Positions 20,028-28,994 of a stretch of DNA of 64,000 nt are shown piece by piece. The DNA is from CALEMW01 sp964343835. Lineage in GTDB: Bacteria > Krumholzibacteriota > Krumholzibacteriia > LZORAL124-64-63. The notes under the pieces were generated by a model. That model saw only the letters and a list, made by a program, of their open reading frames with translations. It did no database searches and was not told the origin of the DNA. The translations under genes were made by a program, and so were the position numbers. Location: positions 62,001-126,000 of the forward strand of contig CAYFKR010000005.1 in NCBI GenBank assembly GCA_964343835.1, written 5' to 3'. Position 1 is the stretch's first letter, and each line of letters starts with the position of its first letter.

Positions 20028-20558
20028 ATGGCCCTCCTGCCCCGCATGCGCCCCGATTTCAAGGTCCGTCTCGATTCGGACCCCGGGCTCGTCCTGCAGA
20101 AGCTCCGCTCGAAGCTCGAAGCCGACGACGCCCCCTTCGAGGGCCAGGTCGTCAAGGGCCACGCCTGCCTGCGTTCCCAGACCGGCCGCCGGAACCTGAT
20201 GTCTCCGTACTTGGAACTCGATGTCCAGCAGGAAGACGGGGGCGAGGTCCTGCGCGGACGCTTCAGCCCCCAGCCCAACGTGTGGACGGGATTCATGGCG
20301 CTGTTCGGAATCATCGGGATGCTCGGTCTGGCGGGCGCCATGTACGGGTTCGCCCAGATGACCGTGGGGGAGAGTCCCCGCTGGCTGCTGGCCGCCCCCG
20401 CGGCCGTGGGGCTCATCGCCTTCATCTACGGCGCCGCCTTCATCGGCCAGGGCCTGAGCTCCGCGGAGATGTTCGACCTGCGGGCGTTCGTGCAGTGCAC
20501 GGTGCGCGATGTGGAAGACGAGGCGGCCGACCAGCCGGCCGCCGCCTCAGACGCCTGA
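20028..20558 (+). CDS. small membrane protein of unknown function
   Basis: The 176-residue protein has a soluble N-terminal half (about 85 residues, FEGQVVKGHACLRSQTGRRN) with several beta-strand-like segments, two adjacent membrane helices (WTGFMALFGIIGMLGLAGAM and WLLAAPAAVGLIAFIYGAAF) and an acidic tail. It has no signal peptide, so both ends are probably cytoplasmic. I do not recognise a family. It follows the hybrid kinase by 54 bases but probably has its own promoter, and it converges on the next gene with only four bases between the stops. The start follows AAAGGA. Confidence 0.75.
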   Translation: MALLPRMRPDFKVRLDSDPGLVLQKLRSKLEADDAPFEGQVVKGHACLRSQTGRRNLMSPYLELDVQQEDGGEVLRGRFSPQPNVWTGFMALFGIIGMLGLAGAMYGFAQMTVGESPRWLLAAPAAVGLIAFIYGAAFIGQGLSSAEMFDLRAFVQCTVRDVEDEAADQPAAASDA

Positions 20559-20562
20559 CCTG

Positions 20563-23136
20563 TCACTTCAGGAGGGTGACCCTGGTGGTCGCCCTCTTCC
20601 CCTCCAGTTCCACCGCCACCCAGTAGGCTCCGCTGGCCGCCGTACGGCCGTCGTCGTGGCGGCCGTACCAGGTCCACGACGCCTCGCCGGCGCCGGCGAC
20701 CACCGCATCGCTGCGCACCACGCGACCGGCGCCGTCCACCACCCGGATGCGGGCCGTGCCCGGGTGCGGCATCACGAAGCGCACGGTGGTGGTGGGATTG
20801 AAGGGGTTCGGGGCGGCGCCCACCATCTCCAGGCGGTCCGATGCGGGCGGCGCGTCGCCCGTTCCGGGCTCCACGGCCGTTTCGATGTCGCCGCCCAGGC
20901 GGAGGTCTCGGACGTGGTCGAAGGGCACCCACTCGGCCTGGCTGCAGTCGGTCAGTCCCCAGCGGTCATAAGGGAGGGGGACGGCTTCGGGCGTCAGCGT
21001 GACCGACCCGTCCACCACGTCGGGAGTCAAGGGCAACAGGGTGAACCGCGCCAGCACCGGCGACGGGGGCATGGGCAGGCAGGTGGACAGCAGCACCAGA
21101 TGATCCGGCGCCGCGGCGTAGTTGGTGCCGCCGGTCAGGTATTCCGTCGAGGCCAGGAGCAGGCCGCTCGGCAGCTCCATCCGGAACGCGAAGCCGCCGA
21201 TCACCAGCGGTTCGGGCTGGATCGACACGGCGTACACGTCGAAGGCCTGCCCCACCTGCGGGTCCGGGATGCGGTCGGAGAGGTCGGTCGGGTCGGGGAC
21301 CAGGTAGATGTTGTTGGTGCCCGGCGGGGAGCCGCTCACCTCGACCGTGGCGGAGGCAGTGCGGATCAGGCCGTCGAGCCTGGCGGTGAGGTGGTAGGTG
21401 GTGGTGAAGGCCGGGGCCACCAGCCGGTCGCCGACCACGGGCATGCCCGCCTCGTCCATGAACTCGACCTCGGCTTCGGGGTTGGTGACTTCCCAGCTCA
21501 GGAGCGAGGACTCGCCCACGATCACCGACGACGGGTTCGCCGTGAACGACGCGATGGCCATGTCGCGCACGTAGACATGGGCGGTGTCGGTGGCGGCGTA
21601 GTCGCCGGCCCAGTGGTGGAGCACGAAGGTCTCGTCGCCGGCGGGAAGGTGGGGGACCGATCCGGTGGCGTCGTACACGGTCACTCCGAGCGGCTCGATG
21701 CGCAGGGAGTCGGCGTAGTTCACGTTCCACACGAGGTTGGTCTGCTCGCCGGGCCCGACCCAGGAGGGCGACGTGACGAATGCGTTGATCACGGGGGGCT
21801 CGATGCCCACGTGCAGGGTGTCGCTGACCAGCTCGTGCTGGTTGTAGAACGAGCGGAGCACGAAGTCCGTGGGTTCCGTGATCGTCGTCTCCACGCCCCC
21901 GAAGTTCGCCGTGGACACGAACCCGAGCGGTTCGATCAGCACGGAGTCCGAGGCGGTCACGTTCCACGACACGGTCACCTGGGCGCCGGGAACCACCAGG
22001 CCGTCGGAGACGCTCCATGCGGTGAGCTGGGGCAGGCGGGGCGAGATGCCGCGCCACACCTGGTCCACGACCACACCGCCGGACCAGAGGTCGCCCCGGA
22101 GCGTCACGGGATGGTCGAACCAGCGCGTCAGGGATCCTTCCATGTCCGTGGTGGTCACGTTGATGCCGTCGATCACGATGGAGTCGCCGGAGGTGGCCGC
22201 CCACGTGATCTCGGTCGCATCGCCGGGGTACGGGGCGCTCGGCCAGGCGGTGAAGTACTGGAACTCCGGATCGGCGGAATGGACCGTCAACTGGGCCACG
22301 GCCGACCCCTGGGGGTTGTCGGCGTGCAGGCCGAAGGTGATGGGGTCGGGACCCATGGTGAACTGGTAGGTGCCGCCGGCCGGCCCGAAGACGTGGTTCA
22401 CCGGGTACAGGTTGTTGGTCTGGGCGTAGCGGATGGTGGCCCACAGGGTCACGTCGGCGCCCTCGGGGGCGGGGTTGCCGCCGCTGGACACGCGCAGTTC
22501 CACCTCGGGGGCCCGGGCCTGCACCGAGAGGTTGTCGATCTCGAGGCGCGTGTTGCAGGTCGGAGTGCCGGGAGGCAGGAACGCGAAGGTGCCGTTGGGC
22601 GGGATGGATGCGTGCTGGTCGAAGACCTTCCGCTCCGAGCCGTTGATCACCACGCGGATCACGCCGTAGCTGAACGAGACCTCGTAGTGATTCCAGTCGT
22701 AGGCGTAGATCCAGTCGCCCCCGTCGGCGTAGCACCCGCCATTGGAGGTGTTCACGTCCCGGATGCACACGTTGTAGCCGTCCAGCCGGTCGCCCACCGT
22801 GACGGTGGCGCCGGCGTCGCCGGGGGTGAACGGCAGCTGCATGCGGAACTGGTCGCCGCGCACCACGCGGGCGTCGAACTCCACCGTGAAGTTGAAGCTG
22901 CTGTTGGGGTACCGGAGCATGGTGCATTCGTCCAGGCAGCCGCCCTCGTCGTACACCAGCTTGCCGTCCTCCACGAACCAGGCCGACGCGTTGTCGGAGC
23001 AGCCCGTGCCGCCGATGGCGAAGTCCGAGAGGTCGGTGGAGGAGAAGTCGTTCTCGTAGAGCACGACGGTCTGGGCCGCCACGGGGGCGGCGAGGAGCAG
23101 CATGGCGAGGCACAGGATACGGATCGTGACGGTCAT
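20563..23136 (-). CDS. secreted multi-Ig-like protein with T9SS sorting domain
   Basis: The 857-residue protein has a signal peptide (MTVTIRILCLAMLLLAAPVAAQ) and a lectin-like N-terminal jelly-roll region (VVLYENDFSSTDLSDF, HYEVSFSYGVIRVVINGSER). Four consecutive Ig-like repeats follow from about residue 280 to 560; each carries a motif like PGxxTxVxWNVxxxDSxxIEP (TNLVWNVNYADSLRIEPLG, VTVSWNVTASDSVLIEPLG). A cohesin-like module comes next near 565-740, and the terminal sorting domain is NPFNPTTTVRFVMP to VTLLK. A surface adhesin or matrix protein is the best guess. No catalytic motif is seen. An extended -10 promoter (TGTTAGAAT) lies 82 bases upstream. Confidence 0.83.
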   Translation of the reverse strand: MTVTIRILCLAMLLLAAPVAAQTVVLYENDFSSTDLSDFAIGGTGCSDNASAWFVEDGKLVYDEGGCLDECTMLRYPNSSFNFTVEFDARVVRGDQFRMQLPFTPGDAGATVTVGDRLDGYNVCIRDVNTSNGGCYADGGDWIYAYDWNHYEVSFSYGVIRVVINGSERKVFDQHASIPPNGTFAFLPPGTPTCNTRLEIDNLSVQARAPEVELRVSSGGNPAPEGADVTLWATIRYAQTNNLYPVNHVFGPAGGTYQFTMGPDPITFGLHADNPQGSAVAQLTVHSADPEFQYFTAWPSAPYPGDATEITWAATSGDSIVIDGINVTTTDMEGSLTRWFDHPVTLRGDLWSGGVVVDQVWRGISPRLPQLTAWSVSDGLVVPGAQVTVSWNVTASDSVLIEPLGFVSTANFGGVETTITEPTDFVLRSFYNQHELVSDTLHVGIEPPVINAFVTSPSWVGPGEQTNLVWNVNYADSLRIEPLGVTVYDATGSVPHLPAGDETFVLHHWAGDYAATDTAHVYVRDMAIASFTANPSSVIVGESSLLSWEVTNPEAEVEFMDEAGMPVVGDRLVAPAFTTTYHLTARLDGLIRTASATVEVSGSPPGTNNIYLVPDPTDLSDRIPDPQVGQAFDVYAVSIQPEPLVIGGFAFRMELPSGLLLASTEYLTGGTNYAAAPDHLVLLSTCLPMPPSPVLARFTLLPLTPDVVDGSVTLTPEAVPLPYDRWGLTDCSQAEWVPFDHVRDLRLGGDIETAVEPGTGDAPPASDRLEMVGAAPNPFNPTTTVRFVMPHPGTARIRVVDGAGRVVRSDAVVAGAGEASWTWYGRHDDGRTAASGAYWVAVELEGKRATTRVTLLK

Positions 23137-23217
23137 GTCGGGCCCTCGATGGAGTCGGGACTCGGCGGCGCCGGCGCGGCGCCTCCGCTGGTTCCTCGTT
23201 ACGGGGCGATACGACCC

Positions 23218-23226
23218 ATTCTAACA
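23218..23226 (-). promoter_or_regulatory. extended -10 promoter (TGTTAGAAT) for the multi-Ig protein
   Basis: On the minus strand TGTTAGAAT lies 82 bases upstream of the start at 23136. It belongs to the same TGnTAnAAT class as the elements at 6996 and 34491. The 217-base divergent gap also has to hold the promoter of the gene at 23354, for which I see no convincing pair. Confidence 0.45.
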
Positions 23227-23353
23227 CAGCTAGATGTCGTTGCAGCGCAATCCGTTGAATTCAAGACGGTTATGGTTTTGAAATAGTGCGTTCACCGGCC
23301 AAACGAGGGGTTCGTGGCAAGGAGTTCCCCCCGCCCCCCCGAGGAGGCCGACC

Positions 23354-26300
23354 ATGAACGAACGCAACCGAACCTCCAGCAGCGGCGCCTGGACCGTGAT
23401 CATGATCCTGGCGCTGACCTACGGCCTGCTCGCCGCCGCCGACGCCGCCCTGGCCAACGTCCGCGTCAACCAGAACGCGGCCGGCCTCGACGAGCACACC
23501 ACGAGCATCGCCCTGCACCCCGACCCCCAGGGCGGCCCCGATCTGCTGATCGTGGGCTACGACCAGAATCCCTTCGGCTTCAACGGCATCGGCACCAGCT
23601 GGAGCCCCGACCAGGGCGTGACCTGGTTCGACAGCGCCATGATGCCGGCGCCCATCTTCAACGTGAACCTGGACGCCTCGGTGGCGTCGGACCGCATGGG
23701 CGTGATCTTCGCGGGGTTCTCGTCGTACGACGCGCTGCCGCCCATGAACATGGGCAGCGGCATCTTCGTGTCCACGTCGTTCGACGGCGGTGTGACCTTC
23801 AACCCGCCGGCGGGCGTGAGCGTGATGAACGGCCTGCCCGGCGCCATGCCCTGGGAGACCAAGCCCAAGGTGGACGCCGACGGCTACTTCGCCGCCGGCA
23901 GCCCCTACGCGGGCAACGCCTACGTGATCTGGGAGCGCGATCAGCCGACGACGGGCTGGCTGAACGGCCCTAGCGACGCCGCGTTCTCACGCTCCCTGGA
24001 CCAGGGCGCCACCTGGAGCCAGCCCATCCCCGTGAACGACACCCCCGGCAACGACTTCGTGCTGTGGCCCGATGTGGACGTGGGCTCCGACGGCTCCATC
24101 GCCGCCGGCTGGGTCGACACCCCGTTCTGGCTCCAGCACCAGGGCACCTTCGTGTTCGACCGCTCCACCGACGGCGGCGTGACCTTCGGCCAGGACGTGC
24201 CGGCCGTGACCTTCTGGTGCGTGCCCCAGCAGATGACCGACCAGACGGCGATCCCCGGCCAGAACTCGCGATTCGCCCAGAGCTATGTGTCGGTGGCCGT
24301 GGACCCGTCGAACCCGCGGCGTATCGGCGCCGTCTTCGCCGGCGACCCGGATACCGGTCCGGCGGGGGAGGCCCGCGTGGACACCGGCGACGTGCCGTCG
24401 TCGTTCGACGCCTACCTGCTCAACCCCACCAGCGGCGCCTCGATCATGGGCCACACCTCGACCAAGGTGCATGCCTGCTGGTCCGACGGCCGCGGCATGC
24501 CGGACGTCTACCACAACTCCATGGCCCTGGGCACCCTGCCCCCGGCCTGGTCGCCCGTCGAGAACGTGCTGTCCACCCAGCCCGCCTTCCACCACCGCGG
24601 CGCCAACAACGTGAACATGGCGACCACCGGCACGGGTGTGTACGTGGCGTGGGACGAGTGGGTGGGCATCGACTACACCCACCTGATCTACGTGAACTGC
24701 TCCAACGACGAGGGCACGACCTGGCTGCCCCAGGCCGTCAACCTGGACCACCACGGCCGCGTGTGCACCGAGCCCTGGATCACCGCGAACTCCCGGGACC
24801 ACGTGGTGGTGGCCTGGCTCGAACAGCAGATCACCCAGCCCGATGTGGACATCTACGTGAACTGGTCCCCCGACGGCGGCGCCACCTGGCAGGCCAACGA
24901 GGTGGAGGTTCCCACTACCTACCGCGCCTTCGACCACGACATCTGCTCCTGGTACGACTTCAACACCGGGAACAACATGGTCTACGTGGTGTGGGCCGAG
25001 GCCACGGCCACCGGCGCCAACAGCATCATCCGCTTCAGCGTGTCCAGCGACGGCGGCGCCACCTGGGCCGCCCCCACCCGCCTGGATGCCTCGCCCGCGG
25101 GCACGGAGCTGTGCTTCGCCCCCAAGATCTGCGCCGAGTTCGGCAACGTGTACGTGTCGTGGGTGGACGGCAGCGGTCCGGTGGAAGACATCAAGTTCGC
25201 CTGGTCTGCCAACCACGGCCTCTCCGGCTGGACCCCCGAGGTCCAGCTCGACCAGCCCACCAGTCGCGGCTATTACCCCCAGATGGCCTGCGGCCAGGGC
25301 AACGTGTACGTGGTCTACGAGAGCGACCGCAACGCCCTGGGCGGCAACGAGGACATCTACTGCAACTTCTCCGTGGGCGGCGGCTCCAGCTGGCAGGGTG
25401 AGCGGCGCGTGGACACCGACGCCCCCGCCAACGGCCACTCGGTCTACCCCCGCGTGAGCGTGGGCGGCGCCGACGGCTTCCCCACCCCGACGGTGGTCTG
25501 GATGGACGACCGCAACGGTCCCGCTCCCTTCAGCGGCTGGGACGCCTACTCCAACATGTCCGCCGACGGCGGCTACACCTGGGGCCAGGACTTCCGTGTG
25601 GACACCGGCGACCAGCCCGGCCAGTCGGACACCTGGTATCCGCACGTGGACGGCATCACGCCCATCTACGTGTACCGTGACGAGCGCAACGGCATCGGCG
25701 ACGTGTACTCGAACGTGTACATGTTCGGCCCCGACGAGGGCGACATCTTCTACACGGAGTCCACCGACGGCGGCGCCACCTGGCTCAACCCGCCCCTGCG
25801 CGTGAACGACGACACGGGCTGGAACGACCAGTCGCACCCCTGGATCGACATCAAGCCCAACGGCATCGTGGACGTGGTGTGGTACGACGACCGCGGCGAT
25901 CCCCAGGACCGCAACCCCGAGACCTGGTTCGCGGCCCTGCTGCCCGGCGCCACGGCCTTCACCCCGAACCAGCCCGTGAGCAACCAGCCCATCGTGGCTC
26001 CGGCGGGCCAGTTCTGGATCGGCGACTACATCGGGGTGTGCGTGGACGAGTCCCTGGCCCACGTGGCCTGGGCGGACGACCGTCGCGAGCTGACCCTCTT
26101 CGACGCGTTCTACGCCAACGTCGAGAACCCCCAGCTCGAACCCCTCGGGGCCTGCTGCCTCCCCACCGGCGAGTGCGCCGAGCTCACCGCCGGCGAGTGC
26201 GGCAACCTCGGCGGCATCTACATGGGCGACGGCATTCCCTGCGACCCCTACCCCTGCCAGGGCACCGGCGTGGACGACGGCCCGCCGCTGCCCCCGAGCG

Positions 26301-26578
26301 AGGGACGCCTGCAGCCCAACGTCCCCAACCCGTTCAACCCGAGCACCCTGATCCGCTTCGAACTGGGCGGCGCCCTGCCCGTGAAGCTGACGGTGCACGA
26401 CGCCGCGGGCCGTCAGGTGCGCGACCTGCTGCGGTCGCCGCTGCTGCCCGGCGGCGAGCATGAGGTGAGGTGGGATGGTCGCGATGGATCTGGGCGCATG
26501 GCTGCGGCCGGCGTGTATATCGTGAAGCTGGAGGCGGGGGAGGAGGTGGATGCGAGGCGCATCGTGCTCCTCAAGTGA
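23354..26578 (+). CDS. secreted sialidase-like (BNR) propeller protein with T9SS sorting domain
   Basis: The 1074-residue protein has a long signal peptide (hydrophobic core WTVIMILALTYGLLAAADAA). Numerous Asp-box repeats fill residues about 60-900 (SLDQGATWSQP, STDGGVTFGQD, SSDGGATWAAP, SADGGYTWGQD, STDGGATWLNP), as in exo-alpha-sialidase-like proteins. Near residue 930 is a cysteine-rich insert (GACCLPTGECAEL through DPYPCQ), a small disulfide module. The terminal domain PNVPNPFNPSTLIRFELG to IVLLK is a T9SS sorting domain. Full sialidase catalytic residues cannot be assigned, so enzymatic activity is uncertain. A strong bidirectional hairpin follows the stop. Confidence 0.85.
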   Translation: MNERNRTSSSGAWTVIMILALTYGLLAAADAALANVRVNQNAAGLDEHTTSIALHPDPQGGPDLLIVGYDQNPFGFNGIGTSWSPDQGVTWFDSAMMPAPIFNVNLDASVASDRMGVIFAGFSSYDALPPMNMGSGIFVSTSFDGGVTFNPPAGVSVMNGLPGAMPWETKPKVDADGYFAAGSPYAGNAYVIWERDQPTTGWLNGPSDAAFSRSLDQGATWSQPIPVNDTPGNDFVLWPDVDVGSDGSIAAGWVDTPFWLQHQGTFVFDRSTDGGVTFGQDVPAVTFWCVPQQMTDQTAIPGQNSRFAQSYVSVAVDPSNPRRIGAVFAGDPDTGPAGEARVDTGDVPSSFDAYLLNPTSGASIMGHTSTKVHACWSDGRGMPDVYHNSMALGTLPPAWSPVENVLSTQPAFHHRGANNVNMATTGTGVYVAWDEWVGIDYTHLIYVNCSNDEGTTWLPQAVNLDHHGRVCTEPWITANSRDHVVVAWLEQQITQPDVDIYVNWSPDGGATWQANEVEVPTTYRAFDHDICSWYDFNTGNNMVYVVWAEATATGANSIIRFSVSSDGGATWAAPTRLDASPAGTELCFAPKICAEFGNVYVSWVDGSGPVEDIKFAWSANHGLSGWTPEVQLDQPTSRGYYPQMACGQGNVYVVYESDRNALGGNEDIYCNFSVGGGSSWQGERRVDTDAPANGHSVYPRVSVGGADGFPTPTVVWMDDRNGPAPFSGWDAYSNMSADGGYTWGQDFRVDTGDQPGQSDTWYPHVDGITPIYVYRDERNGIGDVYSNVYMFGPDEGDIFYTESTDGGATWLNPPLRVNDDTGWNDQSHPWIDIKPNGIVDVVWYDDRGDPQDRNPETWFAALLPGATAFTPNQPVSNQPIVAPAGQFWIGDYIGVCVDESLAHVAWADDRRELTLFDAFYANVENPQLEPLGACCLPTGECAELTAGECGNLGGIYMGDGIPCDPYPCQGTGVDDGPPLPPSEGRLQPNVPNPFNPSTLIRFELGGALPVKLTVHDAAGRQVRDLLRSPLLPGGEHEVRWDGRDGSGRMAAAGVYIVKLEAGEEVDARRIVLLK

Positions 26579-26588
26579 TCGATAGACG

Positions 26589-26645
26589 ATAAAGAGGGCC
26601 CCCGGAATCGATGTGGAGAAGTTTCGATTCCGGGGGCCTCTTTAT
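26589..26645. terminator. bidirectional intrinsic terminator
   Basis: The arms 26589-26610 and 26625-26645 pair over about 21 bases with one bulge around a 14-base loop, and both ends carry A/T-rich flanks (ATAAAGAG...CTCTTTATAT). It therefore works as a rho-independent terminator in both directions, between the converging stops at 26578 and 26655. Confidence 0.85.
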
Positions 26646-26654
26646 ATGGGTCGA

Positions 26655-28211
26655 TTACGTGTCGAGCACCTTCCTCACCCGCTCCTTCAGCTGGTCCGTC
26701 GTGAAGGGCTTCTGGATGAGCTCGACGCCTTCCTCGAGGATCCCGCGGCTGGTGAGCGCCTCGTTCGTGTACCCGCTCGCATACAGCACCCGCAACTCCG
26801 GATGCGTCCGCTCCAGGTTCCGGGCCAGCTCGGGGCCGCCCATGCCGGGCATCACCACGTCGGTCAGCAGCAGGTCGAAGTCCACGTCGCCGGCGTCGAT
26901 CATGGACAGGGCCTCGCGGCCGTTGGATGCGCTGCGCACGGTGTAGCCCTCGTGCTCCAGCACGCGGGTGGTGAGGCGGGCCACGCTGGGCTCGTCCTCC
27001 ACCAGCAGGATGGTTTCGACGGGGTTGCCGGTGACCTCGTCGCCCAGCAGGCGGAGGTCGGGGGCGGGCACGTCCTCGTCGGTCAGGGGCAGGTAGACGG
27101 AGAAGGTGGCGCCGCGGCCGGGGGCGCTGCTCACGACCACGTCGCCGCCGCTCTGGCGCACGATGCCGATCACCGTGGACAGGCCCAGGCCGGTGCCCTT
27201 GGGCTTGGTCGTGAAGAAGGGATCGAAGATCTGGTCGACCACGCCGGGCTCCACGCCGTCGCCCGTGTCGGTCACGCGCAGCACGGCGTAACGGCCGGGC
27301 TCGAGCTTGGGGCCGTAGGCGCTGTCGCGCTTCTCGATGGCGGTGCACGTGGTCATCAAGGTCAGCACGCCGCCCTTGGGCATGGCGTCGCGGGCGTTGG
27401 TGACCAGGTTCATGATCACCTGCTCGAGTTGGCCCTTGTCCACCTTCACGGCCAGGGGCTTGGTGTTGGGTTCCCAGTCCATGGAGATGTCCTCGCCGAT
27501 CAGGCGCGACAGCATGGACTGCAGATCGCCCACCACGCCGTTGAGCTCCAGCACCGACGCGCGCAGGATCTGCTTGCGGCTGTACGCGAGGAGCTGGCCC
27601 ACCAGGGCGGCGGCGCGGTCGCCGGCTTCGCGGATCTCGAGCACGTGCTCCATCATGGGGTCGCCGGGCTCCAGGTCCATCTCCATGAGCTCGCTGTTGC
27701 CCAGGATCGCCACCAGCAGATTGTTGAAGTCGTGGGCGATGCCGCCGGCCAGCTTGCCGATGGCCTCCATCTTCTGGGCCTGGCGCAGCTCGTTCTCCAG
27801 GCGCTTCCGCTCGGTGATGTCGCGCCACACGGTGTGCAGGGTCGGGCGTTCGCCCTCGTTCACGACCGTCAGCAGCACCTCCACGGGGAATACCTCGCCG
27901 TCGGCCCGCTTGTGGTCCCACTCGAAGCGGTGGCTGCCGTTGGAGAAGGCCGTCTGGATCATGTCGTTGGCCTTCTCGTAGCTCAGGCGGCCGTCGGGCT
28001 GGTATTCGGGGGAGAGCTCGGAGGGGTGGGTCTGCAGCACCTCTTCCCGCGTGCCGTAGCGCAGCATCTCCACGCAGGCCTGGTTGCAGTCCACGAAGCG
28101 GTCGCCCTCGATGATGAGGATGGCGTCGGTGGAGCGCTCGAAGAGTTCGCGATAGGTGTCGGCGCGGGTCTCGTCCGCGGTGCCCACGGGCACGATGGTG
28201 GATTCGGACAT
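26655..28211 (-). CDS. PAS-containing hybrid histidine kinase with receiver domain
   Basis: The 518-residue protein is cytoplasmic, with no membrane helix. An N-terminal PAS domain (residues about 18-135, YRELFERSTDAILIIEGDRF, closing with WRDITERKRLE) is followed by a HisKA-type domain with H160 in GGIAHDFNN. An ATPase domain carries NLVTNARDAMPKGG, VTDTGDGVEP and GTGLGLS. A C-terminal receiver has D451 in LLTDVVMPGMGG and a lysine in IQKPF. ATG 28211 follows AAGGA by five bases; the upstream frame extends into the next gene and is not real. No response regulator or DNA-binding partner is adjacent. The signal sensed by PAS is unknown. Confidence 0.88.
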   Translation of the reverse strand: MSESTIVPVGTADETRADTYRELFERSTDAILIIEGDRFVDCNQACVEMLRYGTREEVLQTHPSELSPEYQPDGRLSYEKANDMIQTAFSNGSHRFEWDHKRADGEVFPVEVLLTVVNEGERPTLHTVWRDITERKRLENELRQAQKMEAIGKLAGGIAHDFNNLLVAILGNSELMEMDLEPGDPMMEHVLEIREAGDRAAALVGQLLAYSRKQILRASVLELNGVVGDLQSMLSRLIGEDISMDWEPNTKPLAVKVDKGQLEQVIMNLVTNARDAMPKGGVLTLMTTCTAIEKRDSAYGPKLEPGRYAVLRVTDTGDGVEPGVVDQIFDPFFTTKPKGTGLGLSTVIGIVRQSGGDVVVSSAPGRGATFSVYLPLTDEDVPAPDLRLLGDEVTGNPVETILLVEDEPSVARLTTRVLEHEGYTVRSASNGREALSMIDAGDVDFDLLLTDVVMPGMGGPELARNLERTHPELRVLYASGYTNEALTSRGILEEGVELIQKPFTTDQLKERVRKVLDT

Positions 28212-28315
28212 GGCGGTCCTTACGGTACGGGTCGAGCGACCGGCGCGTGCGGGCGTGCGGGTGCGTCGGTCCATCGTACCGCCCATCGGCGATTGACGGC
28301 GGATCTTGAGTGTTT

Positions 28316-28918
28316 CTAGCGGAATCGGGCCTTCAGATCGCCCCAGCGGAGCTCTTCCGCGGCGGTGAACGGCCCCGCGGCGTCCCACACGATCCGGAAC
28401 ACGGCATCGGAATCGGCGACACCGCTCCAGACCCCGTCCACGGCCGTGTAGAGGAATCCGGGCGCCACGTCGGCGGCCTTGCGGAAGAAGGCGGCGCGGT
28501 CCTGGGGCGTGGTGCAGCCTGCGATGTAGTCGCCGCCGGCGATCCCGTACCCGGCCCCCGTGAAGTCGAAGGCCATGAACTGGTCGTTCTCGTCCGCCTG
28601 GACCACGTGGATGGCCGAGGCCACGGGCGTGAAGTCCTCCTGCATGATCGTCACGATCAGCGTATCGCCCTCGGCCAGCGGCGCGATGCCGTTGTAGGGC
28701 TCGGTGGGCAGGATGAACCGGAACTCCACCGACACCATCTCCGCATCGCACGGCAGGGTGAACGACTGGCCCTTGCCAAGGCGGAACCCGTCGGCGCGCA
28801 GGCCGAACTGGTGGGTGCCGTTGGTGACGGTGTTCACGATCTCGGAGCCGCACTCGGCGGCGGCGAGGGTGGGGAGGAGGCAAACGAGGAGGGCGGCGAA
28901 CACTGCGAAGCGCTTCAT
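28316..28918 (-). CDS. secreted protein of unknown function
   Basis: The 200-residue protein starts with a signal peptide (MKRFAVFAALLVCLLPTLAAA). The mature part begins with ECGSEIVNTVTNGTHQFGLR and is predicted to be beta-rich, without a motif I recognise; it may form one jelly-roll domain (GQSFTLPCDAEMVSVEFRF, GDTLIVTIMQED, FMAFDFTGAGYGIAGGDYI). Two cysteines could form a disulfide. It has no sorting domain. It follows the RND permease by 76 bases in the same direction and could be the last gene of that transcript. Confidence 0.75.
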   Translation of the reverse strand: MKRFAVFAALLVCLLPTLAAAECGSEIVNTVTNGTHQFGLRADGFRLGKGQSFTLPCDAEMVSVEFRFILPTEPYNGIAPLAEGDTLIVTIMQEDFTPVASAIHVVQADENDQFMAFDFTGAGYGIAGGDYIAGCTTPQDRAAFFRKAADVAPGFLYTAVDGVWSGVADSDAVFRIVWDAAGPFTAAEELRWGDLKARFR

Positions 28919-28994
28919 GGTCGTCTCCGGCGATTTCGGCGGGGATGGGGTCGTCGATATCCTGAAACTGGTCAACGGAGCCCGGGAGCGCAAC

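Noticed and set aside
24000..26000. Repetitive DNA array in the Asp-box propeller gene
   Set aside because: The repetition is at protein level (degenerate STDGGxTW motifs); spacing and bases vary too much for a DNA repeat or CRISPR array.
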